Source: Clostridia bacterium
Lineage (GTDB): Bacteria > Bacillota > Clostridia > Oscillospirales > Acutalibacteraceae
Direction of reading: 5' to 3'
DNA: 64,000 nucleotides
Assembly (NCBI GenBank): GCA_017621885.1
Contig: JAGASD010000010.1
Span: forward strand, 1-64,000
Shown here: piece by piece, positions 51,919 to 60,861 of the stretch
How the letters are laid out: each line of letters starts with the position of its first letter
How positions within the stretch are numbered: position 1 is the stretch's first letter
Translations under genes and position numbers: made by a program
Notes under the pieces: generated by a model
What the model was told of the DNA's origin: nothing
Database searches by the model: none
What the model saw: the letters and a program-made list of their open reading frames with translations, nothing else

Positions 51919-51951
51919 TGTTTTATCTCTTAAAGTACGGAGGTTACAATT

Positions 51952-53073
51952 ATGCAATACAGTAATTTTGATTCTATCGGCAGACCGATTTCAAAGTTAG
52001 GCTTCGGTCTTATGCGTTTACCGAAACTCAACGATAAGGATGAGACCATTGACAGAGAAGAAGCTCTAAAGCTTATTGATTACGCAATAAAATCAGGTGT
52101 TAATTATTTTGATACAGCTTACACGTATCACGGCGGTGACTCTGAAATATTTGTAAAAGATATTTTGCGCAAATATCCTCGCGTGTCTTTTTGCCTTGCA
52201 ACGAAGCTCCCCGGCTGGGCAATAAAAGATAAAGGAAAAACAACCGATGAATTATTTAACGAGCAGTTAGAAAAATGCGGTGTTGATTACTTTGATTTTT
52301 ATCTTTTACACGCTGTCAACAGAGATATAATGACTGTTTTTGAAGCGGACAATTCTTATGAATACCTTGCAAAGAAAAAAGAAGAAGGCAAAATCAAAAA
52401 TTTAGGCTTCTCTTACCACGGTGATTTTGAATTCTTTGTTGAGCTTGTTGATAAATACAAATGGGATTTTGTACAGCTGCAGATTAACTACTATGATTGG
52501 GAAGCAACTGACGCAAAATCGTTCTATAAGGTTCTTGAAGACAGAAACATTCCTTGTATAATTATGGAGCCCGTTCGCGGCGGTTCTTTACACACACTCA
52601 ACGAAGATGCGAGAAAAGTATTTGAAAATTTAGGCAGTGCATCTGCCGCTTCTTATGCATTAAGATATGATCTTGAATTACCCGGTGTTCTCACAATTCT
52701 CAGCGGTATGTCAAACTTTGAGCAGGTTGAAGATAACATCAAAACCTTTGCAGAATGCAAGCCCCTTACAGATATTGAAAAAGATGCAATTGAAAAAGCA
52801 AACATTCTTTTCAGAAAGAATTTTGCAATACCTTGCACAGATTGTAAATACTGTGTTGAAACCTGCCCTGCAAATGTAAATATCCCTGCCTGCTTCAGTG
52901 CATATAACGATTACAACAAAACACGCGATACAGAGGGTTTAAAGAAAAATTATGCTTTAATTCCCGAAGAAAACCGTGCAGATAAATGCATCAAATGCAG
53001 TGCTTGTTTGGAGCATTGTCCGCAGCAGATAAAAATACCCGACCAATTAAATAAAATTGCAAATATAAAATAA
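51952..53073 (+). CDS. Aldo/keto reductase with C-terminal ferredoxin domain
   Basis: A 373-residue oxidoreductase. The AKR barrel starts with LGFGLMRLP near residue 17, has the catalytic Asp/Tyr pair in VNYFDTAYTYHGG near 50, a Lys in LATKLPGW near 84 and the DYFDFYLLHAV motif near 115. After residue 285 it carries two [4Fe-4S] sites, CTDCKYCVETCP near 298 and CIKCSACLEHCP near 345, typical of the Fe-S AKR family common in anaerobes. It probably reduces an aldehyde or ketone using ferredoxin or NAD(P)H. GGAGG precedes the ATG. It is followed after 17 bp by the GH36 gene, likely one transcript. Confidence 0.9.
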   Translation: MQYSNFDSIGRPISKLGFGLMRLPKLNDKDETIDREEALKLIDYAIKSGVNYFDTAYTYHGGDSEIFVKDILRKYPRVSFCLATKLPGWAIKDKGKTTDELFNEQLEKCGVDYFDFYLLHAVNRDIMTVFEADNSYEYLAKKKEEGKIKNLGFSYHGDFEFFVELVDKYKWDFVQLQINYYDWEATDAKSFYKVLEDRNIPCIIMEPVRGGSLHTLNEDARKVFENLGSASAASYALRYDLELPGVLTILSGMSNFEQVEDNIKTFAECKPLTDIEKDAIEKANILFRKNFAIPCTDCKYCVETCPANVNIPACFSAYNDYNKTRDTEGLKKNYALIPEENRADKCIKCSACLEHCPQQIKIPDQLNKIANIK

Positions 53074-53090
53074 CAAAAGGATGAATAAAT

Positions 53091-55271
53091 ATGTCAATTA
53101 AATTTATTGAAGAATCTAAAGTTTTCAAGCTTGATTCAAAGGACTCCACATATATTTTCGGAGTGTTTGAGGGTAATTATCTTGTGCACTACTATTACGG
53201 CGCATACATTCCCGATACAGATGTGGAAGAACTCCGTTTAAGACCGGGTTTCGCATCTTTTTGTCCTGACAGTCCCACGGCAAGAGTACATAACTTTTCA
53301 CCGGATGTAACCCCCCTTGAATACTCAACCTTCGGCGCAGGTGATTTCCGTTTATCTGCATTTGCAGTTAAAAACGCAGAGGGAAACAAGGTAACGGACT
53401 TACGATATGTCAGCCATAACATAACCGAAGGTAAAAAATCTCTCCCCGGTCTTCCGGCATTATATGTAAATGAAGAAAGCGAAGCGGACACACTCGAAAT
53501 TGTGACAGAAGATAAGGTTACGGGTGCAAAGGTTACGCTTATTTACACAGTTTTCAATAATTACAGCGCAATCACAAGAAGTGTCAAAGTAGAAAACACA
53601 TCTGACAAACCATTCTTTGTTGATACGGTTCACTCACTTTGTGTTGATTTCCCCGGCTCAGATTACGAAATGCTCGACCTTTACGGCAGATGGGTAAAGG
53701 AGCGCGCTCTTGAAAGATACCCCTTGCACAGAGGTATTCAGTCAATTAAGAGCAAGCGTGGTTCGTCAAGCCATAACCACAATCCCTTTACAGCCCTTGT
53801 AAGCAAAGGTGCAAATGAAGAATACGGTGAATGCTACGGCTTCAACCTTGTTTACAGCAGTAACTTTTCAATTGATGTTGAGATTGACGGTTTCAACTGC
53901 ACCCGTCTTGTAATGGGTATTAACCCCGAGGGCTTCAGCTGGCATCTTTCACCCGGTGAGGAATTCTATTCACCCGAGGCTGTTATGGTTTACACCAACA
54001 AGGGTCTTGGTGAAATGAGCCGTATTTTCCACAGACTTTACGCAAACAACCTCATTCGCGGTAAATGGAAAAAAGCAAAGCGCCCCCTTCTTATAAACAA
54101 CTGGGAAGGCACAGGTATGGACTTTGACCACGACAAGCTTGTTTCATTTGCAAAGCACGCTAAAGATATCGGTCTCGAAATGCTTGTTATGGACGACGGT
54201 TGGTTCGGAAAACGTGATGATGACAGATCATCTCTCGGTGACTGGGTTGTGGCTGAATACAAGCTTCAAAAAGGCTTGTCAGGTCTTATTAAAGAGGTAA
54301 ATGATTGCGGTCTTAAATTCGGTATATGGTTTGAACCGGAAATGATTTCTCCCGACTCTGATATTTACAGAGCTCACCCCGATTGGTGCTTACACACAGA
54401 GGGCAGAGATAAATCAATTGCAAGAACACAGTATGTTATTGACTACTCCCGTAAAGAGGTACGCGACCACATATACTCAATGATGTATGACATTCTTTCA
54501 AAGAATAATATTGATTACGTTAAATGGGATTTCAACAGAAACCTTACAGAGGTTTCTTGTGCACAGCTACCTCCCGAAAAGCAGGGTGAAATTTTCCACC
54601 GATTTGTTCTTGGTACATATGAGATTATGGACAGACTCACAACTGATTTCCCCGACTTACTTCTTGAAAACTGCTCGGGCGGCGGAGGACGCTTCGACCC
54701 CGGTATGCTTTACTACTCACCCCAGATATGGACAAGCGACAACACTGATCCCATTGAACGACTTACCATTCAATACGGCACCTCCCTCTGCTACCCTGCA
54801 TCAACAATGGGTGCTCACGTTTCTGCCAACAGACGTACAGGCTATGAAACAAAAATGAATGTTGCCCTTTGGGGTTCATTCGGATATGAGCTTGACCCTG
54901 ACAAGCTCACACCCGAAGAAATAGAAGAAATCAAAGCACAGATTGAGCTTTATCACAGATATTACGACGTGATTCATTACGGTGATTTGTACAGACTTAT
55001 AACACCTTTTGAAAATGAGTTCCACGTTGCTTGGGAATTTGTTTCAGAGGATAAAAACGAGGCGCTCGTTACAGTAATTGAAATTAAACGTGCTTACGAC
55101 GAATTCTTCTTACTCAAGCTCAAGGGTCTTGATCCTGATAAATTTTATGAGGATCAGGAAACGAAGAAACTCTACAGCGGTGCATACCTTATGAATGCAG
55201 GTCTTAACCTTACACATAAAGGCACAGGCGACGGATATTCATACAGAGTACATTTGGTTGCAAAAGATTAA
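53091..55271 (+). CDS. GH36 alpha-galactosidase
   Basis: A 726-residue cytoplasmic enzyme hydrolysing terminal alpha-galactosides such as raffinose and melibiose. It has the N-terminal beta-sandwich, then the TIM barrel from about 330: NNWEGTGMDFDHDKL, VMDDGWFGKRDDD near 365, WFEPEMISPDSD near 415, the nucleophile Asp of YVKWDFNRN near 478, CSGGGGRFDPGML near 530 and the acid/base Asp of TSDNTD near 549. These match tetrameric GH36 subgroup I. AAAGGATG precedes the ATG and there is no signal peptide. It shares a transcript with the aldo/keto reductase, an unusual pairing. Confidence 0.93.
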   Translation: MSIKFIEESKVFKLDSKDSTYIFGVFEGNYLVHYYYGAYIPDTDVEELRLRPGFASFCPDSPTARVHNFSPDVTPLEYSTFGAGDFRLSAFAVKNAEGNKVTDLRYVSHNITEGKKSLPGLPALYVNEESEADTLEIVTEDKVTGAKVTLIYTVFNNYSAITRSVKVENTSDKPFFVDTVHSLCVDFPGSDYEMLDLYGRWVKERALERYPLHRGIQSIKSKRGSSSHNHNPFTALVSKGANEEYGECYGFNLVYSSNFSIDVEIDGFNCTRLVMGINPEGFSWHLSPGEEFYSPEAVMVYTNKGLGEMSRIFHRLYANNLIRGKWKKAKRPLLINNWEGTGMDFDHDKLVSFAKHAKDIGLEMLVMDDGWFGKRDDDRSSLGDWVVAEYKLQKGLSGLIKEVNDCGLKFGIWFEPEMISPDSDIYRAHPDWCLHTEGRDKSIARTQYVIDYSRKEVRDHIYSMMYDILSKNNIDYVKWDFNRNLTEVSCAQLPPEKQGEIFHRFVLGTYEIMDRLTTDFPDLLLENCSGGGGRFDPGMLYYSPQIWTSDNTDPIERLTIQYGTSLCYPASTMGAHVSANRRTGYETKMNVALWGSFGYELDPDKLTPEEIEEIKAQIELYHRYYDVIHYGDLYRLITPFENEFHVAWEFVSEDKNEALVTVIEIKRAYDEFFLLKLKGLDPDKFYEDQETKKLYSGAYLMNAGLNLTHKGTGDGYSYRVHLVAKD

Positions 55272-55281
55272 TTATAACAAG

Positions 55282-55327
55282 AAAACGGTTCAAACCACAA
55301 AAAATGATGGTTTGAACCGTTTTTTTA
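55282..55327 (+). terminator. Rho-independent terminator
   Basis: Perfect 16-bp stem (55282-55297 with 55308-55323), 10-base loop and T-run. It ends the AKR-GH36 transcript. Confidence 0.92.
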
Positions 55328-55373
55328 AATTAGGAATTATGAATTTCAGAACTGCGTTGGCAATTAAAATCTC

Positions 55374-55557
55374 GTTTCGCATAGCGAAACATATCGAATT
55401 TTTGTGCAACCAAAATATATCGAGTGCAACGCACATATCGAACGCTTTAGCGTATATCGACTGTCGATATGTTTATCGCACGATAAACTCGATATATTAC
55501 TGCGTAATTCGATATATAAATTTTTCAATTTATTCGATATATTTTGCTTAGCAAAAT
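55374..55557. repeat. Hairpin array B: ATATCGA x4 then TCGATAT x4, alternating with eight different hairpins
   Basis: Every base from 55374 to 55557 is accounted for. ATATCGA starts at 55391, 55417, 55435 and 55454; after 3 bases (CTG) its complement TCGATAT starts at 55464, 55489, 55509 and 55534. Between them and at both ends lie hairpins of unrelated sequence: 7 bp at 55374, an imperfect 5-6 bp at 55398, 4 bp at 55424, 4 bp at 55442, 8 bp at 55471, 5 bp at 55496, 7 bp at 55516 and 7 bp at 55541. Spacers can pair in nested order, giving a ladder of four-way junctions. It lies 12 bp after the rqcH stop codon and fills most of the 298-bp gap to the GH36 gene. Confidence 0.9.
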
Positions 55558-55569
55558 GTGAAAAACGAA

Positions 55570-57312
55570 TTATTTATCCGCCACATCCTTCGGCTTCACA
55601 TTAACCGAATAATATGTGTAATACACCACAAAGCCCGGTTTTGCGCCGTTGGGCTTTTTTATATTTTTTACGTCTGTATAATCAACCGTTACAATTGTTC
55701 CTGTTTTTGCCGAGCTGTAAAATGCCGCAATTTCTGCCGCTTCTACAATTGCATCATCGGGAATTTCTTTACCGTCAGCCACGAGCAAGGTATGTGACCC
55801 GGGACAGTTTTGTGAATGGAGCCATATATCCCCTTTTCTGCCCGTTTTAAAGGTCAATTTATCGTTTTGAATATTGTTTCTGCCCACAAGGACCGTAAAA
55901 CCCTGACTTGTTTTAAATTCAAGGGGCGGAAGGCTTTGCTTTTTCATCTGCTTTTTATTGCTCTTTTTGGGTTTTATAAAGCCTTGAGCAATTAATTCAT
56001 CCTTAATTTCACTAAACTCTCTTTCAAGAGTTGAGCGTTCAAGCAAATCCTTAACACTTTCAAGATACGCTAAATCTTCCTTACCGCTTTCAATAAGTTT
56101 AATAAGCATATTTTCTGCAGTACAAGCCTTGCGGTATTCTTTATAGAGCTTCTGCGCATTCTGCGAGGGTGTCAACGCAGGGTCAACGGGTATTTTAACA
56201 ATATTGTTATTATCGTAATAATTTTCAACCTCATATATGCTTGCACCCTTTTGCAATCTATATTGTGCTGAGGTTAAAAGCTCCGCATTTATTCTTATAC
56301 TTTCGCGGTCTGCGCATTTATCTAAATCCTCTTGCTGATTATTGAGCTTTCTCGCGGTTCTTTCAATGCAATTTTCAAGCATTTTGAATAATTCTGCTGC
56401 TTTTGAACGGGTGCGCAAAAGTCTGTCGCGCTCTGAATAAAAGCCTTCAAGTAAAGAGAAAACATCAGGCTTGACAATTGTTTTGAAAGACTCACCATAT
56501 TGTTTAATAGGCATAAACGAAAATTCCATTGGCTTTTCAGATGCATCAAGCACCATCATAGGCCGGCAATTTTCATTAACAAGCATTGATTTAAGGTCGC
56601 ATAATTCACACAAAAGTGTCATTTTTTCGTCTGCAGATAATTCCCCTACGGCTTTATCATCACCTGTAACTCTGTATGCAATCTCTCTTGAAACCAATGG
56701 TGAAACACCCTGCAAGCTCTTCAATACGGCGGATGATAATTTTGCATTTGTTAAACTAAGCACGGCATCACAAACAACGCTCGGCTCATTCTCGCGCAAA
56801 TCGAGTTTTTCCTGCGGCGGGGGTAATTTATACTCTGCACCCGGCAAAACAAGTCTGTATGACGATTTTTCACCGTCCACCCTTTTAAGCGCATCAACAA
56901 CTCTGTTATCTTCATTAATAAGAATAACATTGCTATGCTGTGCCATAATCTCAACTACAAGGGTGAGCTTTACTCTGTCACCAATATCATTTGTAGCGTC
57001 AAAGTTAAAAAAGGCAATTCGATCAAGTCCGTATTGTTCAACATTTACAAGTGTAGCGCTTGTAAGCTTTTTTCTGAACAACATACAAAGCATTGGCGGA
57101 GTCTGAGGGTTTTCCGGTGTTTTTTCAACCACGCAAAACCGAGGGCTATTGGCATCCGCTGAAAAATACAGCTTATGCATACCGCCCTTTGTTCTCATTA
57201 TAAACACCAGCTCATTTTTTGAAGGCTGATGAATTTTATCAACCTTTGCTCCCTTTAACAAATCGTTTACCTTTGATACAAGAAAGCTGAGATAAATTCC
57301 GTCTAATGCCAT
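55570..57312 (-). CDS. rqcH: RqcH (NFACT family) ribosome quality-control protein
   Basis: A 580-residue protein that binds stalled 50S subunits and adds C-terminal alanine tails to the nascent chain. The NFACT-N part begins MALDGIYLSFLV; a long helical middle (coiled coil, residues about 270-430) follows, with the two-helix HhH part before it. The C-terminal NFACT-R domain has VLVGRNNIQNDKLTF near 480, DIWLHSQNCPGSHTLL near 505 and AAEIAAFYSSAKTG near 535. The length is normal. It is the last gene of the DUF1858-trmK operon, and array B follows its stop codon. Confidence 0.93.
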   Translation of the reverse strand: MALDGIYLSFLVSKVNDLLKGAKVDKIHQPSKNELVFIMRTKGGMHKLYFSADANSPRFCVVEKTPENPQTPPMLCMLFRKKLTSATLVNVEQYGLDRIAFFNFDATNDIGDRVKLTLVVEIMAQHSNVILINEDNRVVDALKRVDGEKSSYRLVLPGAEYKLPPPQEKLDLRENEPSVVCDAVLSLTNAKLSSAVLKSLQGVSPLVSREIAYRVTGDDKAVGELSADEKMTLLCELCDLKSMLVNENCRPMMVLDASEKPMEFSFMPIKQYGESFKTIVKPDVFSLLEGFYSERDRLLRTRSKAAELFKMLENCIERTARKLNNQQEDLDKCADRESIRINAELLTSAQYRLQKGASIYEVENYYDNNNIVKIPVDPALTPSQNAQKLYKEYRKACTAENMLIKLIESGKEDLAYLESVKDLLERSTLEREFSEIKDELIAQGFIKPKKSNKKQMKKQSLPPLEFKTSQGFTVLVGRNNIQNDKLTFKTGRKGDIWLHSQNCPGSHTLLVADGKEIPDDAIVEAAEIAAFYSSAKTGTIVTVDYTDVKNIKKPNGAKPGFVVYYTYYSVNVKPKDVADK

Positions 57313-57333
57313 TTTAAACCTACTTTTTATTAA

Positions 57334-58077
57334 TTAAACATTTTCTGTTGGTGAAACACTTTTTGAAACTATAACCTCAACTCCGTCGAACTGAAGTGCA
57401 AGGCTTTTTCTTAAAAACTCTAAAACAACAACCTCTGTTTCAAAGTGACCTGCGGCAAAAAGCGCAACATCAAGACGCTTTGCTTCAAGAAATTCGTGAT
57501 GCTTTGCTTCACCCGTAACAAGTGCATCTGCACCGATTTCGGCAGCAGCAGTTATAAGGTCACCGCCGCCACCTGAGCACAAAGCAACCGTTTTTACGGG
57601 TTTTGAGCAAGAGGTGAAATTCACGCTTGTATTAAGGCTTTCTTTAATTTGCAACGCAAAATCATCAGCGGAAATCGGGTCAATATCACCTAATTTAAGG
57701 AATCCGTCTACACCTGAATGACGGATATTCTTTAAGCCAATACGTGCCGCAAGGCAATCGTTAACACCACCTGCAGTTTTATCAAGGCAGGTGTGCGAAG
57801 AAATAAACGTAACCCCTGATTTTACGGCTTTATAAACAAGCGAATCACTTTCGATTTTTGAAAGAGGAGAAAAAATTAACGGATGGTGTGTTACAACAAC
57901 CTCTGCGCCAATTTTTACCGCTTCATCAATAACATCTTCGGTTACATCGAGAGCAACGAGAATTTTTGTAAAATCATTTTGGAGTGAGCCCACTGAAAGT
58001 CCGCAATTATCCCATTCTTCCGCAGTATTAAAGGGCGCTATAAAATCGAGAAAATCATAAACCTCTTTAATTTTCAT
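57334..58077 (-). CDS. Nif3-like dinuclear metal-binding protein (YqfO family)
   Basis: A 247-residue protein of the Nif3/DUF34 family, which forms a ring-shaped hexamer with two metal ions per subunit. KIKEVYDFLDFIAPF and EEWDNCGLSVG start it; VVTHHPLIFSPLSKI near 61 and ISSHTCLDKTAGGVND near 92 supply metal His and Asp ligands; VTGEAKHHEFLEAKR near 187 and AAGHFETEVVVLE near 208 the rest. It is the short form without the inserted PII-like domain of YqfO. Sometimes annotated as GTP cyclohydrolase I type 2; the real activity is not settled. It lies 6 bp after the YgjV-like gene. Confidence 0.9.
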   Translation of the reverse strand: MKIKEVYDFLDFIAPFNTAEEWDNCGLSVGSLQNDFTKILVALDVTEDVIDEAVKIGAEVVVTHHPLIFSPLSKIESDSLVYKAVKSGVTFISSHTCLDKTAGGVNDCLAARIGLKNIRHSGVDGFLKLGDIDPISADDFALQIKESLNTSVNFTSCSKPVKTVALCSGGGGDLITAAAEIGADALVTGEAKHHEFLEAKRLDVALFAAGHFETEVVVLEFLRKSLALQFDGVEVIVSKSVSPTENV

Positions 58078-58083
58078 CAGTTT

Positions 58084-58593
58084 TCACCTTTTTTTTAAAA
58101 TATCATATCGTACAATAGCAATAATAAGCGACGTCATAACTATACACTCTGTTACAATTCCTGCAACTGATTTTTCAAACACATTATAAATTAACCAACA
58201 AGGAGAGCTGGGGAAGGTTATGAGTCTTATTTTTGTTTCATCCTTCATCCAATAGCTGATAGTAGTTAAAATCATTGCTGTTGCGGGCAAAATCGAATAC
58301 CACTCTTTCCAGGTAAGTATTGATGAAACTGCACTTATTATAATGAACACAACTAACCATACGGGGCTATTTGCCCACTTTTTATCTGAATTATAAAACA
58401 CAATTGAACGAAGAAGACCGATAAAATTCAAAGCTGCTCCCGTATATGCACCAAGCATAATAAAATGAATTATAAACATTATTGCGGCAAAAATCTGCAC
58501 ACCTATGATTTTGCTTCGTTTATTTTGTTGAAATGATATACAATTGAGTGCAGCACCGCCCAAGCCAACCGCTTGCGCTATGTAGTTAACCAT
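58084..58593 (-). CDS. YgjV-like membrane protein
   Basis: A 169-residue protein with about six short hydrophobic helices, resembling the YgjV family of inner membrane proteins. Recognisable segments are GLGGAALNCISFQQNKRSKI near residue 10-29 and FPSSPCWLIYNVF near 125. Its function is unknown; the fold has similarity to SWEET/PQ-loop proteins, so sugar or small-solute transport is conceivable. The start overlaps trmK by 8 nt, so it is translationally coupled within the trmK-nif3-like-rqcH operon. Confidence 0.75.
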   Translation of the reverse strand: MVNYIAQAVGLGGAALNCISFQQNKRSKIIGVQIFAAIMFIIHFIMLGAYTGAALNFIGLLRSIVFYNSDKKWANSPVWLVVFIIISAVSSILTWKEWYSILPATAMILTTISYWMKDETKIRLITFPSSPCWLIYNVFEKSVAGIVTECIVMTSLIIAIVRYDILKKR

Positions 58594-59263
58594 TTATAAA
58601 ACCTTCAATTTTTTCTATAGTTTCAAAAAGCATCTTTGACTCTTCAGTTTTTCCGCATTTAACAAAAGCCTCATATTTTTCTTTAAGTCGGGAAAGCTGA
58701 TGCGTTAAATGCATATATGCATCCGCTGTATGGGGCAGTTTGCCTATAAAGGAATCAGCATAGTCAAAATCAATTATCTCACCTGTATAGGAAGCGTCAA
58801 AGGCAATATAAATACGTCTGCCCTCGTGAGTTGCAATTTCTTCATTTATTGTAAATCCGTTTTCGAAAAGAAACCGACGCAAATCCTCCGCCCTGCTTTG
58901 CGGTTGAAAAACAAAGTGAAGCTTTTCATTTTTTACCCAAGGCGTTTCAGCTAATTTTTCTGCAATAAGTGTACCACCCATTCCGGCAAAAACTATTTCA
59001 TCAGCTTCATTCTCTGAAAATTGACAAAGCCCGTCGGAAAGGCGAAGCGTTATTTTATCCTGCAGACCGTAAATTTTAACGGAGCTTTCTGCGTTTTTCA
59101 AAGGCATTTTGCCTATATCTGCAGCAATTGCCCCTTTTACCTTACCGGATTGCAAAAGGTATATGGGCAAATAACCGTGATCCGTGCCTATATCCGCAAC
59201 AATGCCGCCGCCCCTCACGAGAGATGCGGCAGCAGAAAGCCTCGGTGTGAGTTTAATTCTCAT
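58586..59263 (-). CDS. trmK: tRNA (adenine(22)-N1)-methyltransferase
   Basis: A 225-residue SAM-dependent enzyme methylating A22 in the D-loop of tRNA. The N-terminal [12 protein letters not shown] and the SAM motif [19 protein letters not shown] near residue 23-41 are diagnostic; [13 protein letters not shown] near 95 is the catalytic NPPY-like position, and [14 protein letters not shown] follows. The C-terminal 60 residues form a coiled coil. The order DUF1858, trmK, Nif3-like is common in Firmicutes. It overlaps DUF1858 by 4 nt and YgjV by 8 nt. Confidence 0.93.
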   Translation of the reverse strand: MRIKLTPRLSAAASLVRGGGIVADIGTDHGYLPIYLLQSGKVKGAIAADIGKMPLKNAESSVKIYGLQDKITLRLSDGLCQFSENEADEIVFAGMGGTLIAEKLAETPWVKNEKLHFVFQPQSRAEDLRRFLFENGFTINEEIATHEGRRIYIAFDASYTGEIIDFDYADSFIGKLPHTADAYMHLTHQLSRLKEKYEAFVKCGKTEESKMLFETIEKIEGFING

Positions 59264-59460
59264 TTTTCAGCGAGGAATTTGTTGATTTTAGCAATAAGGT
59301 CATCAGCGTTAACACCATGCACCATACAAGCCATTTCAACAGTTTCGCCTCTTGAAGCAGGACAACCCAAGCAGTGCATACCCATTTCAAGGAAAAAAGG
59401 TGCTGTATCGGGTGCAGCATCAAGAATATCGCCGATAATTGTATCTTTTTTAATCTGCAT
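59260..59460 (-). CDS. DUF1858 domain protein
   Basis: A 66-residue protein made of a single DUF1858 domain: an N-terminal beta strand and [22 protein letters not shown] with the CxxC pair near residue 30-33, then a helix ending in KFLAEK. The domain is often fused to hybrid-cluster or redox proteins and may bind a metal or Fe-S group; the exact role is unknown. It is the first gene of the operon and overlaps trmK by 4 nt. AAGGAG precedes the ATG. Confidence 0.88.
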   Translation of the reverse strand: MQIKKDTIIGDILDAAPDTAPFFLEMGMHCLGCPASRGETVEMACMVHGVNADDLIAKINKFLAEK

Positions 59461-59573
59461 AATAAAAACTCCTTAGATTTTTTTTATTATTATATCATAA
59501 GAAAAACTAAAAATAAATACAATTATGAAACTTTTTAACATATTTTATTACATCTTATTGTTTGTTTTCACAA

Positions 59574-59602
59574 TTGAATTAAAAGATATGTAATGCTAAA
59601 AT
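59574..59602 (+). promoter_or_regulatory. Promoter of the metallophosphoesterase-GH5 operon
   Basis: TTGAAT (59574-59579), 17-bp spacer, TAAAAT (59597-59602), 34 bp before the ATG. Confidence 0.65.
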
Positions 59603-59635
59603 TATATTGAAGATTTTTACACTCGGAGGCAAATT

Positions 59636-60847
59636 ATGTTACAGAAAGATTTTAATCCAATTCTCAGATTTATGGTTGTGAGCGACGTTCACTACAAAGA
59701 TGAGCACTGCGTTGAAGAAGAGCGTATGGAAAAAGCAATAAAAATTGCCTACAGACTCGCTGAAAACCACCCCACATACAAAAGACTCGACGGTATTTTT
59801 GCCGATGGTGACTTTGCAAACTCGGGCACTGAAACACAGATGAGAAAATTCAAAGCTACTCTTGATAACAACATCAAGCCTGAAACACAATATATGCTTA
59901 ATATGGCAAGCCACGAATATCACGGAAACGGTGTTGAGGCGGCATACAAGCTTTTCAATGAGGTTTTCGATATTCCCGTTGATAATCACATTGAAATAAA
60001 CGGTTTCCACTTCATTACAATGTCATCATCCCACGGTTGCGAATATGAACCCGACAAAATTGAATATGCTGCAAAAGAGCTTAGAATTGCACGTGAAAAA
60101 GACCCCAAAAAGCCTATCTTTTTCTTCCAGCACCCCCACCTTACAGATACTGTTTCTGGCAGTATTTATTGGGCGGACGAAAGCTTTATTCCTACACTTA
60201 TGGATTATCCCCAAGTAATTGACTTTTCAGGTCACTCACACGTGCCCATAAACGACCCGCGTTCAATCCACCAAAGGCACTTCACATGCCTCGGCACAGG
60301 CTCACTCTCATATTTTGAGCTTGATGAATTTGATAAGCATTACGGCACTCACCCCCCTCGTAAAGAGGATTGTGCACAAATGCTTATTGTTGAAGCGAAC
60401 GAAAACGGTGCTGTAAGAATTTATCCTTACGATATTCTCACAGATAACTTCTTCCCGTTTGTGTGGGAAATTGACGAGCCCTGGAACGTTGATTCCTTCA
60501 AATACACAGATGCACGTTACAAAACAACAGCTGCTCCCTGGTTTGATGATGCTGAAATCACCATAAGTGATATAACCGAGAGAGGCTTCTCCGTTACTTT
60601 CCCCCAGGCAAAGATTGAAAAAGAATATGTTAATGACTACAAGGTTGTTATTAAGGAAGCAGTAAACGGATTAACTGTTAAACAGAAAAAAATCTGGAGT
60701 GACTATTATTTCTTCAATATGCCCGAAACACTTACAGTTGATTTCGACGATTTAAAACCCGATACAGATTATAATATTGAAGTTATTGCAGGTTCGTTCT
60801 GGGATACATACTCTGAACCTATTAAAGCTTCTGTTAAAACAAAATAA
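59636..60847 (+). CDS. Calcineurin-like metallophosphoesterase with fibronectin-III-like tail
   Basis: A 403-residue cytoplasmic enzyme. Motifs in order: SDVHY at residues 16-20, ADGDFANSG near 61, MASHEYH near 94 in place of the usual GNHE, FQHPHL near 165 and FSGHSHVP near 198. As in the enzyme at 3.4 kb the bridging Asn is replaced, here by Ser. Residues about 300-403 form a beta-sandwich with a fibronectin III pattern ending SEPIKASVKTK. GGAGG precedes the ATG. It lies 14 bp upstream of an endoglycoceramidase-like GH5, so it may act on a phosphorylated lipid or sugar from the same pathway; this is inferred from order only. Confidence 0.8.
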   Translation: MLQKDFNPILRFMVVSDVHYKDEHCVEEERMEKAIKIAYRLAENHPTYKRLDGIFADGDFANSGTETQMRKFKATLDNNIKPETQYMLNMASHEYHGNGVEAAYKLFNEVFDIPVDNHIEINGFHFITMSSSHGCEYEPDKIEYAAKELRIAREKDPKKPIFFFQHPHLTDTVSGSIYWADESFIPTLMDYPQVIDFSGHSHVPINDPRSIHQRHFTCLGTGSLSYFELDEFDKHYGTHPPRKEDCAQMLIVEANENGAVRIYPYDILTDNFFPFVWEIDEPWNVDSFKYTDARYKTTAAPWFDDAEITISDITERGFSVTFPQAKIEKEYVNDYKVVIKEAVNGLTVKQKKIWSDYYFFNMPETLTVDFDDLKPDTDYNIEVIAGSFWDTYSEPIKASVKTK

Positions 60848-60861
60848 AGGAGAATTTAATT

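Noticed and set aside
55374..55557. CRISPR array
   Set aside because: The repeated unit is only 7 bases, its orientation flips at the centre, and the intervals are self-complementary hairpins rather than unrelated spacers. No cas gene lies nearby.
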